Source: an uncultured Rhodopila sp.
GTDB lineage: Bacteria > Pseudomonadota > Alphaproteobacteria > Acetobacterales > Acetobacteraceae
DNA: 64,000 nucleotides
NCBI GenBank assembly: GCA_903932145.1
Contig: CAIZFE010000048.1
Span: 1-64,000, forward strand
Direction: 5' to 3'
The notes under the pieces are model-generated. The model did not search any database and had not been told where the DNA came from. It worked only from the letters and a program-made list of their open reading frames with translations. A program made the translations under genes and the position numbers. Positions 25,783 to 35,564 of the stretch are shown one piece after another. Position 1 is the stretch's first letter, and every line of letters starts with the position of its first letter.

Positions 25783-28700
25783 ATGAAGCCGGACAAACAC
25801 ATTCTCGCATCCGCCGGCATCGTGCTGGCCATCGCTGGCCTGATCGCGCTGACCTAGTATGGCACGATTGAGGCGATCGACGCCCAGCGCCAGGAACTGA
25901 CCGCTCGCGTCACGGCGACACTGCGCAATCAGGCACTGACGTTCTCCGAACAGATCAGCCGGCAGATCCTGGCATTCGATCAGACGCTGCGGATTCTGGC
26001 GACTCAGTGGCAAGCCAACCCGAGCGGGTTCGACCTAGAGGCGTGGCGCAGGCAGTCCACGGTGCTGAATGGGCTCAGCCGTGACATGGTTCTGACCGAC
26101 GAAAACGGTGTGATCCGCCAGTCCTCGGTCAACGAGGCCATCAACCAGAACGCTTCCGGCCTGGATTATTTCCGCGCGCTGGCCGATCAGGGCGATCGTT
26201 CCACCGGCGCCCCGATCGACCAGATGTATATCGGCCCCGCCGCGATCGACGGCATCATGCGCCAATGGCACATGAACGTCGCGCGAGCCCTGCACTACCC
26301 CGACGGGTCGTTCGCCGGTGTGCTTGATGCGGACTACCGGATCGCCGCGATCACCGATGTCTTCAGCCAAACCGACCTGGGCGCCGGTGCCTTCATATCG
26401 CTGGCCGGGTTGGACGACGGCAAGCTGCGCGGTGTGGTCGGGCCGACCCTGGCCGATCCGGACGCCGGCATCGGCGACACCGCGATGTTCGCCGCCATCC
26501 GCGATACCAACAACGGCATCTGGACCGGCCCCTCGGCCGCCGACGCGGTGCAGCGGATTCACGCCTTCCGCCATATTCCCGGCCGCCAACTCGCGGTTGT
26601 CGTCGCGATGAACGAAGATGAAGCGATGCACCCGGCCGACGAATGGGCCGTGGAGGCGCAGGTCTTCGCGACCTGCATCACCGTCCTGCTCACCGGCCTC
26701 GCATGGCTTCTGATCAGCGGCACATGGCGAGCCCGGCGCCGCGCGGCTATCATGACGGAAGAGCGCGCCATCCTGGCTTCGTCGAACGCGCAACTGGACG
26801 TCGCCCGTGCCCTGGCCGCCGACAAGACCGAACAACTGGAAACAACGCTGGCCGGGATGCACGACGGCGTATCGATCGTCGATGCCCATATGTGCCTGGT
26901 CGAATGGAACGCCCGATTTCCCGCGATTGCCGGCGTTCCGCCCGAGATTTTGCGCGTCGGTCTGCCGATGGAGGAGATCCTGCGCGTGCAGATCAGGACC
27001 GGCCAGTTCGGCGCCGTCTCCGACCCGAACACCGAGTTCGCACGCCATATGCTGGAAATGCAAAGCACTCGGTTCGCCACGGTACAGCGCCAGCGGCCGG
27101 ACGGCCACATGATCGAACTGCGCCGCAATCGGCTTCCCGAGGGCGGCTTCGTCGCGCTCTACGCGGACATTACGGAACAAAAGCAAACCGAAGACGCGCT
27201 GCGGCAGGCACGCGCCGCCACCGAAACCGCAACCGCCGGGAGATCCCGAATGGTGGGCATCCTCAGCCATGGACTCCGGCCGGCCGTGGCCTCCCTGCTG
27301 AACGCCATGCGATCCCTTGATGACGGCGCCAAGCTGGTGACCGTGGCGCGTCAGACCGCCGACCTGCTGAACGACAGTCTCGACCTGGCGCAAATCGAAG
27401 ACGGCACAGTGTCGATCGAGCCGGGCCTGTTCGCTCTGCGGCCCCTGCTGGAGGATTGCGCGACCGCGTTCGCCGGCCAGGCGGCCGAACGCGGCCTGAC
27501 CATTCACGTCGCTGTCGCCGACCGCACCCCGGAGATGCTGATCACCGATCGAGACCGATTGCGGCAGGTGCTGAACACCCTTCTGTCAATCGCCGTGAAA
27601 AACGGCCGGCCCGGCGCTATCCGGCTCACCGCTGAACCCGGCGAAATCCCGAATGCGGCCATCCGCCTGACGGTGCGGGACAACGGTCCGGTGATCGCCC
27701 CCGATGTTCGGGAAATGCTCGTCCGGCCATTCTCGTGGCCTGAAAACCCCAACGGGAAGGAAGCGGCCGCCCTCGGCCTCTCGATCTGCCGCCATCTGAT
27801 GGTCCTCATGGGCGGTCAAATTGGCTGCGACCTTTGGAACGACAAAGGCCGGGACGGCAATTCGTTTTGGATCGCGCTCCCCGCCGGCGCCGTGGCACAG
27901 CCCGCTCGGCCGGAACCGCCCGCACCGGAGCCAGTCCAGGCGGTGGATCAGCCCGAACCGGCCGATCGGCCAGCCGGGATCACCGACCTGCTCGAACGCG
28001 GGATCCCCCGGACCCGGGTGCTGCTGGTCGGGGCAAACGAACCGGCCATCGCCCCCGAGCTCCGCCGCCAGGGTCATCACGTGGACTGCGCCGCAAACGG
28101 CCTCGCTATGATCGCGGCGGTCAAAACCACGCCATACGATCTGGTGTTCATCGACTTCTCCCTGCCCGACATGAGCGGCCCGGACGCAGCGCGACTTATT
28201 CGCGCACTGCCCGGGCCAACCCGAACCATGCCGATCGTCGCGTTCGCAAGCCCCATCAGCGCGCGGGATGAGGCACTCTGCAAGGTTGCGGGCATGAACG
28301 GCATCGTGCCGCCATCGGACCTCATCGCCAGCCTGCGGGCCTATGTTTGGTCCGGATCTCCGGATGCCGATGACTCCACCGGCACCATGGACGAAGCGGA
28401 TGCCGCGGCGCCGCACAACAAGGCCCTGGTTCTGGCCCGAAGCCAGATGGAGGCACTCCGGGCCAAACTGCCCGCCCCGACATTCGCCAACCTCATCGAG
28501 GAAGGTCTGCTGGATTTGGAGAGCCGCCTGCCGGCCCTCCGCCGCGCTCTGATGGTTGGTGCCCCGGCCGCGGTCAACGCGCATGCCAACGCGATGGCCG
28601 GCATGGCCGAAAGCTACGGTCTGACCGCACTGGAGGTTCGGCTGCGCGCCATCATGACCGCCGCGGCGAGCAATGAACTGCCGGCGCTCGGCCCCTCGGT

Positions 28701-28794
28701 CGTCACCGACCTTGAAGCCGACTTCAACGCGGCCAACAAGGCGCTGCGACGCTTGCTGGAGCGCCGCGATGGCCGGGAAACCGCGCCGCTATAA
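25783..28794 (+). pseudogene. Hybrid sensor histidine kinase interrupted by an in-frame amber codon
   Basis: From ATG 25783 the frame runs through a first membrane helix (KHILASAGIVLAIAGLIALT) to a TAG at 25855-25857 and then continues open to 28794. After the TAG come, in order, a periplasmic Cache-like sensor (to about 26640), a second helix (about 26668-26721), a PAS-like domain, HisKA with ILSHGLRPAV (His codon at 27268), a degenerate ATPase domain, a receiver with FIDFSLPDMSG (Asp codon at 28153) and a C-terminal Hpt-like domain (NAHANAMAGMAESYG). The best ribosome site (TAGGAG, 25711-25716) serves a GTG at 25722 in another frame, so a frameshift near 25780 is also possible. Restart at GTG 26062 would lose the first helix and part of the sensor. 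Confidence 0.8.
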
Positions 28795-28837
28795 CGAAAT
28801 CGGTATAACAGCGGGGGTTCGCGTTGATCGTTCTCGC

Positions 28838-28917
28838 CGTCATGGCCCGGCTCGTCCGGGCCCACCTGTCGCGGCACCGTCAGCGCATTGGTGGCCCGGA
28901 CGAGCCGGGCCTTGACG
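28838..28917. repeat. Dispersed palindromic repeat, family 1
   Basis: Arms CGTCATGGCCCGGCTCGTCC and GGACGAGCCGGGCCTTGACG flank about 40 bases that contain a GGGCCCACC/GGTGGCCC pairing. It has the same architecture as the copies at 37563 and 57091. It lies between the kinase and the convergent ribbon-helix-helix gene. Confidence 0.85.
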
Positions 28918-28986
28918 ATGAGTAAAGCGTCGGGCCGCAAGCCCCGCCCTGGCACTTGCGGCTCCGAACCCGTTTTGACACCAGAC

Positions 28987-29286
28987 TCAGGCAGCCGATC
29001 GCGTAATCTCAGGCGCGATGCGGGACAGCAACGGGCCGTGGCCCACCGATGCGTGCCCGGTTTCGCTGGCAGCTGCGTGGAAGTAGTTCGCGATGTAAAT
29101 CCGCACCGCGCTCGTGCGGCCCCCCGCGTGCCCGGACGCTTCGATCCGCCGCACCAGCGTACTCACATCCTGCGCTTCGCGTTCGCAGATCTCGGTCAGC
29201 ATATCCCAGAGTTCGGGTTCCAGCCGCATGCTGGTCCGCCCGCGCTCCGCGACGACGTTTCGGTTAATCAGACGACTGAGAGTCAT
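28987..29286 (-). CDS. Ribbon-helix-helix domain protein
   Basis: A 99-residue protein. Residues about 15-60 (RTSMRLEPELWDMLTEICER, then AQDVSTLVRRIEA) match the RHH_4 ribbon-helix-helix family: a beta strand followed by two helices, normally a DNA-binding dimer. The C-terminal 35 residues are small and basic with no known motif. ATG 29286 has AGGAGG six bases upstream, which is the strongest ribosome site in this part of the window; the longer open frame is therefore not used. It lies downstream of the Lrp gene on the same strand, after an A/T-rich 98-base spacer. Confidence 0.85.
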   Translation of the reverse strand: MTLSRLINRNVVAERGRTSMRLEPELWDMLTEICEREAQDVSTLVRRIEASGHAGGRTSAVRIYIANYFHAAASETGHASVGHGPLLSRIAPEITRSAA

Positions 29287-29343
29287 GGGCCACCTCCTGA
29301 TTGGCGGAGGAGAGACAAACAGAAAAAGATTAAGAAAAAGTTC

Positions 29344-29380
29344 ACGCCAAGAAAAAAGTGAATCTTTTTTACACGCCATT
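29344..29380 (-). terminator. Possible A/T-rich terminator of the Lrp gene
   Basis: Just past the Lrp stop codon the minus strand reads AAAAAAG-ATTCA-CTTTTTT, a 7-bp stem with one GC pair and a long T run. The stem is weak, so termination is only suggested. Confidence 0.4.
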
Positions 29381-29384
29381 GCAA

Positions 29385-29849
29385 TCAAATCGGCAGCGGT
29401 GCGTCCTTCATACGCTCCATGCTGAACCGGCTGCTGACGTTGCGCAGCGGAATCGCGGCGATCAGCTTGCGGTAGAAATGGTCGTAGGACGCGATATCCG
29501 CGACCACGACATGCAGCAGATAATCGACATCGCCGCTCATGCGCCAGGCATCGACGATCTCCGGCGTGTCCGCGATCACCTTGGCGAACCGCCCGAGCCA
29601 GTCGCTGGAATGGTCGGCGGTCTCGACGGCAACGAAGACGGAGACGGGCAGACCGACCTTGTCGGCGTCGAGAATGGCGACCCGGCGCCGGATGATACCG
29701 TCCTGCTCCATCCGCCGGATGCGTTTCCAGCAGGGTGTCGGGGTCAGCCCCACCTTCGCCGCGATGTCGGCCAGCGACAGGGAGGCATCCACCGTGATCA
29801 ACCGGAGGATTTCGCGGTCGAGGCGATCAAGGTCCTTGTCGGCAGCCAT
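29385..29849 (-). CDS. Lrp/AsnC family transcriptional regulator
   Basis: A 154-residue regulator: residues 1-60 form the winged/helix-turn-helix domain (LDRLDREILRLITVDASLSL, ADIAAKVGLTPTPCWKRI) and residues 65-150 form the ligand-binding RAM domain (VFVAVETADHSS, MSGDVDYLLHVVVADI). Such proteins sense amino acids and form octamers. ATG 29849 follows AAGGA at ten bases; a frame ten codons longer has no ribosome site. The divergent or upstream target is not evident: the next gene upstream on this strand is bolA, 119 bases away. Confidence 0.93.
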   Translation of the reverse strand: MAADKDLDRLDREILRLITVDASLSLADIAAKVGLTPTPCWKRIRRMEQDGIIRRRVAILDADKVGLPVSVFVAVETADHSSDWLGRFAKVIADTPEIVDAWRMSGDVDYLLHVVVADIASYDHFYRKLIAAIPLRNVSSRFSMERMKDAPLPI

Positions 29850-29968
29850 CAGGGGCGGTCCTTCTCTCAAACCCGCCAATCGGCGGATATTTTCTACAGA
29901 CCCTCCTTAGCGGGTTCATCGAGAGAAGAAAATGCTCAAAATTCCGAATTTAGACAGGACCACGCACA

Positions 29969-30280
29969 TTATCCGCCCGCTTGCGCCGCGTGTTCCGCCG
30001 GCGTCCGCAATGTCAACGCCAAAGCGTGCATACCCCCCTGCTCCGCCGGCCCGAACTCCGCCGCCAAAGCAGCATGCACGGCGCGAGACCGGGCGACGCG
30101 GCTCATCCCCTGGAACGCGGCGCTGACCAGCAGCACGCTGTAATGCGATTGTCCGCCCTCTTGCGCGCCGGAATGGCCGGCATGGTGGGCGCTGTCGTCC
30201 TGGACGTGCAGCACCACAGGCGAAAACGCCCCGGTCAGGGTTGCGTGCAAGCGATCGGTTCGGAATGCAATGTGTGTCAT
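29969..30280 (-). CDS. bolA: BolA family protein
   Basis: A 103-residue BolA/IbaG-like protein, expected to partner a monothiol glutaredoxin in iron-sulphur handling or stress and morphology control. The family pattern is clear: VVLHVQDDSAHHAGHSGAQE with several His residues, then HYSVLLVSAAFQGMSRVARS and HALALTLRTPAE near the end. The start ATG at 30280 has no ribosome site of note, and the frame is open upstream through a dispersed repeat, so the start is chosen by family length. It is likely monocistronic. Confidence 0.9.
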   Translation of the reverse strand: MTHIAFRTDRLHATLTGAFSPVVLHVQDDSAHHAGHSGAQEGGQSHYSVLLVSAAFQGMSRVARSRAVHAALAAEFGPAEQGGMHALALTLRTPAEHAAQAGG

Positions 30281-30635
30281 GGCGCCGTTATCGGCGGTTT
30301 GGCCGGCCGCGCCAATATCCGGGTTGATGACAGGCCCGTTCCCGAGGAACCGATCGATGCGGCGACACCGTTGATCCACCGTGATGGCCGGACGTGGTTT
30401 CCGCTCTCCCTCATGGCCGGGCTTGGCCCCATAGGTGGCAAAATAAGCGGCGGGGGGAGAAGGTTTTTGCCGCAGACGTGGCTTTCCCCTCTCTGTCATG
30501 GCCGGGCCAAGCCCGGCCATGACGTATACGTAAAATTTCCCAGCCAAGCGCATTATCCTGATACCAATGGCGTCAGGCCTGGCCAATCCCAGCCAAGACG
30601 GATGGGTAGCACATCAACCCAAACACAAGCCGCGA
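30281..30635. other. Intergenic region dominated by a dispersed repeat
   Basis: No gene is supported here. It contains the family 2 repeat (30409-30524) and GC-rich flanks; the frames running through it have no family resemblance. Confidence 0.7.
30409..30524. repeat. Composite dispersed repeat, family 2 (copy 2, inverted)
   Basis: Read on the minus strand it begins with GTCATGGCCGGGCTTGGCCC and ends with CTATGGGGCCAAGCCCGGCC, with about 60 bases between. This is the same order as at 7628-7743. The ends are conserved better than the middle. Confidence 0.75.
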
Positions 30636-31391
30636 TCACTCCGCCCTCCCGAGCCGTTCGCCCCCGTTCCCGACCCCGTCCCGGCCGGCCAAACGCGCTT
30701 TCGCCTTCGCCGCGCGCTTAACCTTGCGCGGATCGGTCTTATCCGCCCCCCGCCCCCGCTGGTTCCATGGCTGCTTGCTCACCCACGTCTCAAAAGCCAC
30801 ATCATGAGAATTCGTCCCATCATCCGAGACATTCTCCACACCCCCCTGCTCCAAACGAGCCGCCGGCGCCGAGACCGGCGCCTCATCCCGAACCGCGACC
30901 GGCGCCGCCGCGGCCGCCGCCGCCTTCCGGCCGGCCTCCGGATCAGCCACCCACAACATACACCGCTCGGCGATATGTTTGGTCCAGGCGTCCTGGTTCG
31001 CCGCCCCCTCGATCGCCTCCCGCTTGTGGCGCAGCGCCTGCACCCGCATCAGCCGGCCATGCACCGCCAGCGACGTGCGCACCATCGAGCCGTACTGAGC
31101 GTTCAGCCGCAGCACCAGTTCGATATCATCTTCGTTCTCACGGACCTGCCGCAACATTTCCTCGGCCTGCGCCCGGGCGGCGATGCAGTGCGCGGCGAGA
31201 TCGATCTCATTCGCGCCGACCGGCATCAGCGCCGCCGCCTTGGCGACGGCGGCATGGTTTCTGGCCCGGAGTGCCTCGGGCGAGTCATCGAGCGGCGGCG
31301 GCGCCAGGCCGATGAGGGTGTAGACCAAATGGTAATGCAAGGTCTGGGACAGATCGACGGCCGGACGCGGCGGCGGGGGTAAGGTTTTCAT
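30636..31391 (-). CDS. Hypothetical protein with basic, Ala-rich C-terminus
   Basis: A 251-residue soluble protein that I do not recognise. Residues 1-140 are predicted largely helical with a well-formed segment (AAHCIAARAQAEEMLRQVRE, then DDIELVLRLNAQYGSMVRTS, HGRLMRVQALRHKREA). Residues 155-250 are low-complexity: an Ala run, then Gly/Arg/Lys-rich sequence (KTDPRKVKRAAKAKARLAGR) that could bind nucleic acid. Codon use is typical of the window. The ATG at 31391 has no clear ribosome site. The helical part with the basic tail suggests a DNA-associated function, which is only a guess. Confidence 0.65.
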   Translation of the reverse strand: MKTLPPPPRPAVDLSQTLHYHLVYTLIGLAPPPLDDSPEALRARNHAAVAKAAALMPVGANEIDLAAHCIAARAQAEEMLRQVRENEDDIELVLRLNAQYGSMVRTSLAVHGRLMRVQALRHKREAIEGAANQDAWTKHIAERCMLWVADPEAGRKAAAAAAAPVAVRDEAPVSAPAARLEQGGVENVSDDGTNSHDVAFETWVSKQPWNQRGRGADKTDPRKVKRAAKAKARLAGRDGVGNGGERLGRAE

Positions 31392-32015
31392 TCCCGGAAT
31401 GCTAGATTAATTTAGGAAATAAGTCAAGTTCGCCGATGTTCCGACCCTGGCGGGCTAACCCGGGTGGCACCCCGTGTTCCGTTAGGTATCGCCGGCTGAA
31501 CGATCCATCTGGACATCCTGCAGGTCGATGCCGCTTTCCTATCGTCATGGTCCTCCCGGGTTTTGGTTCGGCGTGGGGCCATGGCACACAAATTGTTGCA
31601 CCCATTGACTGGCTTATCGTTGGGCGTCGTCTTAACACTGGTTCCGGCGCTCTGAGTTGTACCGCTGGATCGGACATTGCAGCCGCCCGGGCTCAATTGC
31701 TTCCGGTATTTTACAGGACTATTTCGCTACGGTAACCGGCACCGCGACAGCATTTATGTTGTCACAAACTCGTGATGACGTGTTTGGCCCAGCGAAGCCG
31801 AACGGCCTGAAACAGTGGAAATCAACCGGGATCGATGCCGGTACGGGTGTGAAAGGAAAGTGCGTTAGCGAGAGACGGATAAGTGCTCTTAAGAAAATCG
31901 AACCGGCAACAAACCACTGAAAACACAGTCGTTCCGTTCAGGCAGCGGCGGGAGCATAACATTTTGGCGTGATACGTCGGATTTGTTTTTCGTGGCTGTT
32001 GGCCACGCAAAGGGG
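31392..32015. other. Intergenic region without supported gene
   Basis: About 620 bases between divergent genes with lower GC than the surroundings. Short open frames at 31436-31735 and 31657-31920 show no ribosome site or family resemblance. It should hold the promoter of the large hybrid kinase; no consensus promoter can be named. Confidence 0.6.
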
Positions 32016-35000
32016 ATGCTCATTTTGGCCGATTTTTCAGACTGGATCCTTGATCCCTCGGGCCTCACACCGCATGGGTTTTGCCTTTCATGGCAGCCGG
32101 GCCTGATCGCGACCTACGCCATTGCCGATGGACTTATTGCCATAAGCTATCTGACCATTCCCGTTGCGCTGGGCATCGTCGCCAGCAAGCGGCGCGATCT
32201 GATGTTCCGGCCTGTGTTTATGCTGTTTGCGAGTTTCATTCTGCTGTGCGGCATATCCCATATGCTCGACGTTCTGACACTTTGGATCCCGGCGTATGGG
32301 CTGGAGGCAGTTGTCAAAGGGGCCACGGCGATTGTTTCAGTTGTGACCGCCATTGCCCTCTGGAAACTGCTGCCGGGCGTGCTCAGACTTCCGTCGCATG
32401 AACAGATGCGGGAACGCGACCATGAACTGGCGCAGCTTTCGAAGCAGGCCGCCGAAGGTCAGAACCTGCTGGACATGGTCAACGTCGCCGCGGTTATGCT
32501 GCGAGAAGTCGATGGCACGATATTGTTTTGGTCGGAGGGCTGTCGCCGTCTGTATGGCTGGACCGCCAGCCAGGCGGTTGGCCGTTCATCCCACGAATTA
32601 TTGGAAACGGTGTTTCCGGTTTCGCTCGCCGACGCCGATATCACGATGCTGCGCGATGGTTCCTGGATCGGCGAGTTGCGTCACCGCCGCCGGGACGGCT
32701 CGCCGGTGGTCGTCACCGCAAGCTTTACTCTGCACGATAAGGCCAATGGGCATGGTCAACTCGTCGTCGAAACCGTGGCTGACGTGTCTGCGCTGCGTCA
32801 GGCCGAGACGGAGTTGCGCACCAGCGAGGCACAGTATGCCGCGCTTATAGAAACCGCGGCTGACGGGATTGTAACCGCCGGGGAGGACGGCCTGATCCGG
32901 CACGTCAATCCCGCCGTGCTGCGCATGTTCGGCTATGAGCGAGCGGAGGAGATCATCGGCCGCAACCTTCGTGTGCTGATGCCGGCCAACGAGGGAGCAC
33001 GACACGACGGCTACCTCGCCGCCCATCATCCCGAATCCGTGCCGCGCGTGATTGGCGTGTCCGGCCGCGAATTGCTCGCGCTGCGCCGGAATGGATCGGA
33101 GTTCCCGATCGACTTATCGGTCAGCTCGTTCAGGGCGGCCGGTTCACTTAACTTTACCGGCATTATTCGCGACGCGAGCGCCCGCAAACAGCAGGAAGCA
33201 GCCTTCCGCGATAACGAAGCGCGACTCCGTGATCTGCTCCTCACGCTTGGCCTCGGTGTCTTTATGGCTCGCGACCTTGATGGCACGATTCGATATTGGT
33301 CGGCAGGGTGTGAGCATCTCTATGGCTGGACGTCGGACGAGGCCGTTGGCCGGTCAGCCCATGAATTGCTGGGCACAATTTTCCCGGTTCCGTTGGCTGA
33401 GGTCGAGGCAACGCTGGAGCGTGTGGGCGAATGGGATGGCAACCTGCTGCATCGCACCCGCGGTGGACAGGAGCTGACAATCATCGCCCATAAGCGGCTG
33501 CGTCGCAGCGAAAATGGAGGGCCTGGAATCGTTCTGGAGGCGATTACGGATATAACGGCACGCCGCCGTGCCGAGATGGCCTTGCGTGACAGCGAAGCGC
33601 GGCTGCGGCTGGTCCAGGAGGTCGGCGGCATTGCTTATACCGATCAAGCAATGACCGAGCGTCTGATGCTGGTGTCAAAAGAGTTCCTGAAGTTATACGG
33701 TCTGCCGCCGGACCGCACTGAGGTTTCTATGGAGGAATGGAACGCCCTGCTCTACTTCGAGGATCGCGGCCGCGTGCTCGCCGAAAGACAAAAAATGATC
33801 GAGTCCGACGGCATTTTGTCCACCGAGTTCCGCATCAACAGATCGGATGGCGCGGTTCGTTGGGTAACGATGCGAGCGGGAAAATTTTCCAGTGATAACG
33901 GAAAGTCTTACCGCATCATCGGCGCACAGCAGGATATTTCCGATATCATAGCCGCTCGGGAGGCACTGGCCGACCGCCAGCAGGCGCTAGAACAGCGTGT
34001 GGCGGAACGAACAGCCGCGTTGGCGAAAGCCGAAGCGCGATTTAGAGGAATCTTCGATTCGCAATTCCAGTCCATCACCCTGATTGCTTGCGATGGCGCG
34101 ACATTGGAGATGAATCGCACGGCGTTGGATGCCGTCGCGCTGACCCGCGAAGTCATTATCGGACAGCCTTTCTGGGAAACCGCTTGGTGGCCCGTCCACG
34201 AACGTGACCGTATTCGCCAGGAGGTTGGCGAGGCCGCATTGGGCAAACTGATCCGCCACGACGCCGAGATCATAGGCGCCCACGGTCAGCGCATCTGGAT
34301 CGACTTCTCGCTCAAGCCAGCCCGCGATCCTGCCACCAACGCAGTCATGTGGATCATCGCCGAAAGCCGGGACCTGACGGAGAAGCGCAACCTCGCCAAC
34401 CAACTCGCGCAGTCGCAGAAGGTGCAGGCCCTGGGCCAACTTGCTGGCGGCATAGCTCATGATTTTAACAATATCCTGCAAGCAGTCTCGGGGGCCGCCA
34501 CGCTGATCGAACAACGACCCACCGATCACGTCAGGATCAGTCGCCTCGCGACCACGCTGATTGCCGCCGCGATACGAGGGACCTCAATCACGCAGCGCTT
34601 ACTGTCCTTTGCCCGCCGCGGTGAATTGCGCGCCATGCCAATCGCCTCGGATGATCTGCTCATCAATCTGCGCGAGGTGCTTGCCCATACACTCGGCACG
34701 ACAATCACGGTCAGCCTTGCGGTTCCGCACGGTCTCCCCGCATTGCTCGCGGATCGGCCGCAATTGGAAACGGCCATCATCAATCTGGGCACCAATGCGC
34801 GCGATGCCATGCCCAACGGGGGCGTTCTGACGCTGTCGGCCGATAGCGAGCAGGTTTTAGAGGGCGGTCACCATCCGGCCGGACTCGCGCCGGGCGAGTA
34901 TGTGCGGCTGGAGGTTGCCGACACTGGAACGGGCATGGACGACGAAACGCTCGCCCGGGTGAGTGAGCCGTTTTTCACGACCAAACCACAGGGACAGGGC

Positions 35001-35540
35001 ACCGGGCTCGGCGTGGCGATGGCTAAAGGATTCGCGGAACAATCCGGCGGCGGCCTGACGATCACCAGCGCGCTTGGCATCGGAACCAAAGTCACGATGT
35101 GGTTGCGCCAAGCCAGAGACGACTTCAGTCCCACGGTAGCCGATGACGGCGGCCCGGTGAGAACCCGGGGCATTTCGGCGCGCGTTCTTGTGGTTGATGA
35201 CGACGATCTAGTTCGCGAAATGGTGGCGGCCTCGCTCGAGGAGGCGGGGCTTAGCACGCTGGTGGCATCCGGCGGCCTCGAAGCGATCGCACTGCTTGAG
35301 TCGGGCGAGATCGTGGATGCAATGGTGAGCGATTTGTCTATGCCGGGCATGAACGGCGTCACGACCATCCAGAAGGCGCGGATTCTGCGCCCGGGGCTCC
35401 CTTGCTTTCTGCTGACCGGTTACATGGGTGAGCGAGCCGCCTTGTCGTCCGAAAATTCCTTTACGCTCGTGCATAAACCGGTCAGCGGACGGGCTTTGGT
35501 GGCGCAGATTGAAGCCAGCCTCGAAAGCGCAAGGCATTAA
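32016..35540 (+). CDS. Hybrid histidine kinase with ethylene-receptor-like membrane sensor
   Basis: A 1174-residue kinase. The N-terminus (residues 28-115) has three membrane helices matching the ethylene-binding domain of plant ETR1: IADGLIAISYLTIP and FILLCGISHMLDVLTLW. The site residues fall at D38, Y45, I75, C78 and H82, the same spacing as ETR1 D25, Y32, I62, C65 and H69; C and H bind Cu(I) there. Then come five PAS-like domains (about 150-690), HisKA with GGIAHDFNNIL (His about 815), ATPase with DTGTGMDDETL and GTGLGVAM, and a receiver with VSDLSMPGMNG (Asp about 1106). PAS1 and PAS3 are near-duplicates. The start is uncertain: AAAGGGG is adjacent to ATG 32016 and better spaced for TTG 32025. 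The ligand in bacteria could be ethylene or a metal/redox cue. Confidence 0.9.
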   Translation: MLILADFSDWILDPSGLTPHGFCLSWQPGLIATYAIADGLIAISYLTIPVALGIVASKRRDLMFRPVFMLFASFILLCGISHMLDVLTLWIPAYGLEAVVKGATAIVSVVTAIALWKLLPGVLRLPSHEQMRERDHELAQLSKQAAEGQNLLDMVNVAAVMLREVDGTILFWSEGCRRLYGWTASQAVGRSSHELLETVFPVSLADADITMLRDGSWIGELRHRRRDGSPVVVTASFTLHDKANGHGQLVVETVADVSALRQAETELRTSEAQYAALIETAADGIVTAGEDGLIRHVNPAVLRMFGYERAEEIIGRNLRVLMPANEGARHDGYLAAHHPESVPRVIGVSGRELLALRRNGSEFPIDLSVSSFRAAGSLNFTGIIRDASARKQQEAAFRDNEARLRDLLLTLGLGVFMARDLDGTIRYWSAGCEHLYGWTSDEAVGRSAHELLGTIFPVPLAEVEATLERVGEWDGNLLHRTRGGQELTIIAHKRLRRSENGGPGIVLEAITDITARRRAEMALRDSEARLRLVQEVGGIAYTDQAMTERLMLVSKEFLKLYGLPPDRTEVSMEEWNALLYFEDRGRVLAERQKMIESDGILSTEFRINRSDGAVRWVTMRAGKFSSDNGKSYRIIGAQQDISDIIAAREALADRQQALEQRVAERTAALAKAEARFRGIFDSQFQSITLIACDGATLEMNRTALDAVALTREVIIGQPFWETAWWPVHERDRIRQEVGEAALGKLIRHDAEIIGAHGQRIWIDFSLKPARDPATNAVMWIIAESRDLTEKRNLANQLAQSQKVQALGQLAGGIAHDFNNILQAVSGAATLIEQRPTDHVRISRLATTLIAAAIRGTSITQRLLSFARRGELRAMPIASDDLLINLREVLAHTLGTTITVSLAVPHGLPALLADRPQLETAIINLGTNARDAMPNGGVLTLSADSEQVLEGGHHPAGLAPGEYVRLEVADTGTGMDDETLARVSEPFFTTKPQGQGTGLGVAMAKGFAEQSGGGLTITSALGIGTKVTMWLRQARDDFSPTVADDGGPVRTRGISARVLVVDDDDLVREMVAASLEEAGLSTLVASGGLEAIALLESGEIVDAMVSDLSMPGMNGVTTIQKARILRPGLPCFLLTGYMGERAALSSENSFTLVHKPVSGRALVAQIEASLESARH

Positions 35541-35564
35541 ATAGAAGCTGATGATGGCGTCGCC

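Noticed and set aside
25855-25857. Amber codon read as pyrrolysine or recoded stop
   Set aside because: No pyl genes or recoding context; the codon falls in a membrane helix end where Trp or Gln fits, so mutation or sequencing error is simpler.
26035-27507. 490-residue minus-strand frame opposite the disrupted kinase
   Set aside because: The plus strand encodes recognisable sensor, HisKA and PAS domains; the antisense has none. It was considered because the kinase is interrupted.
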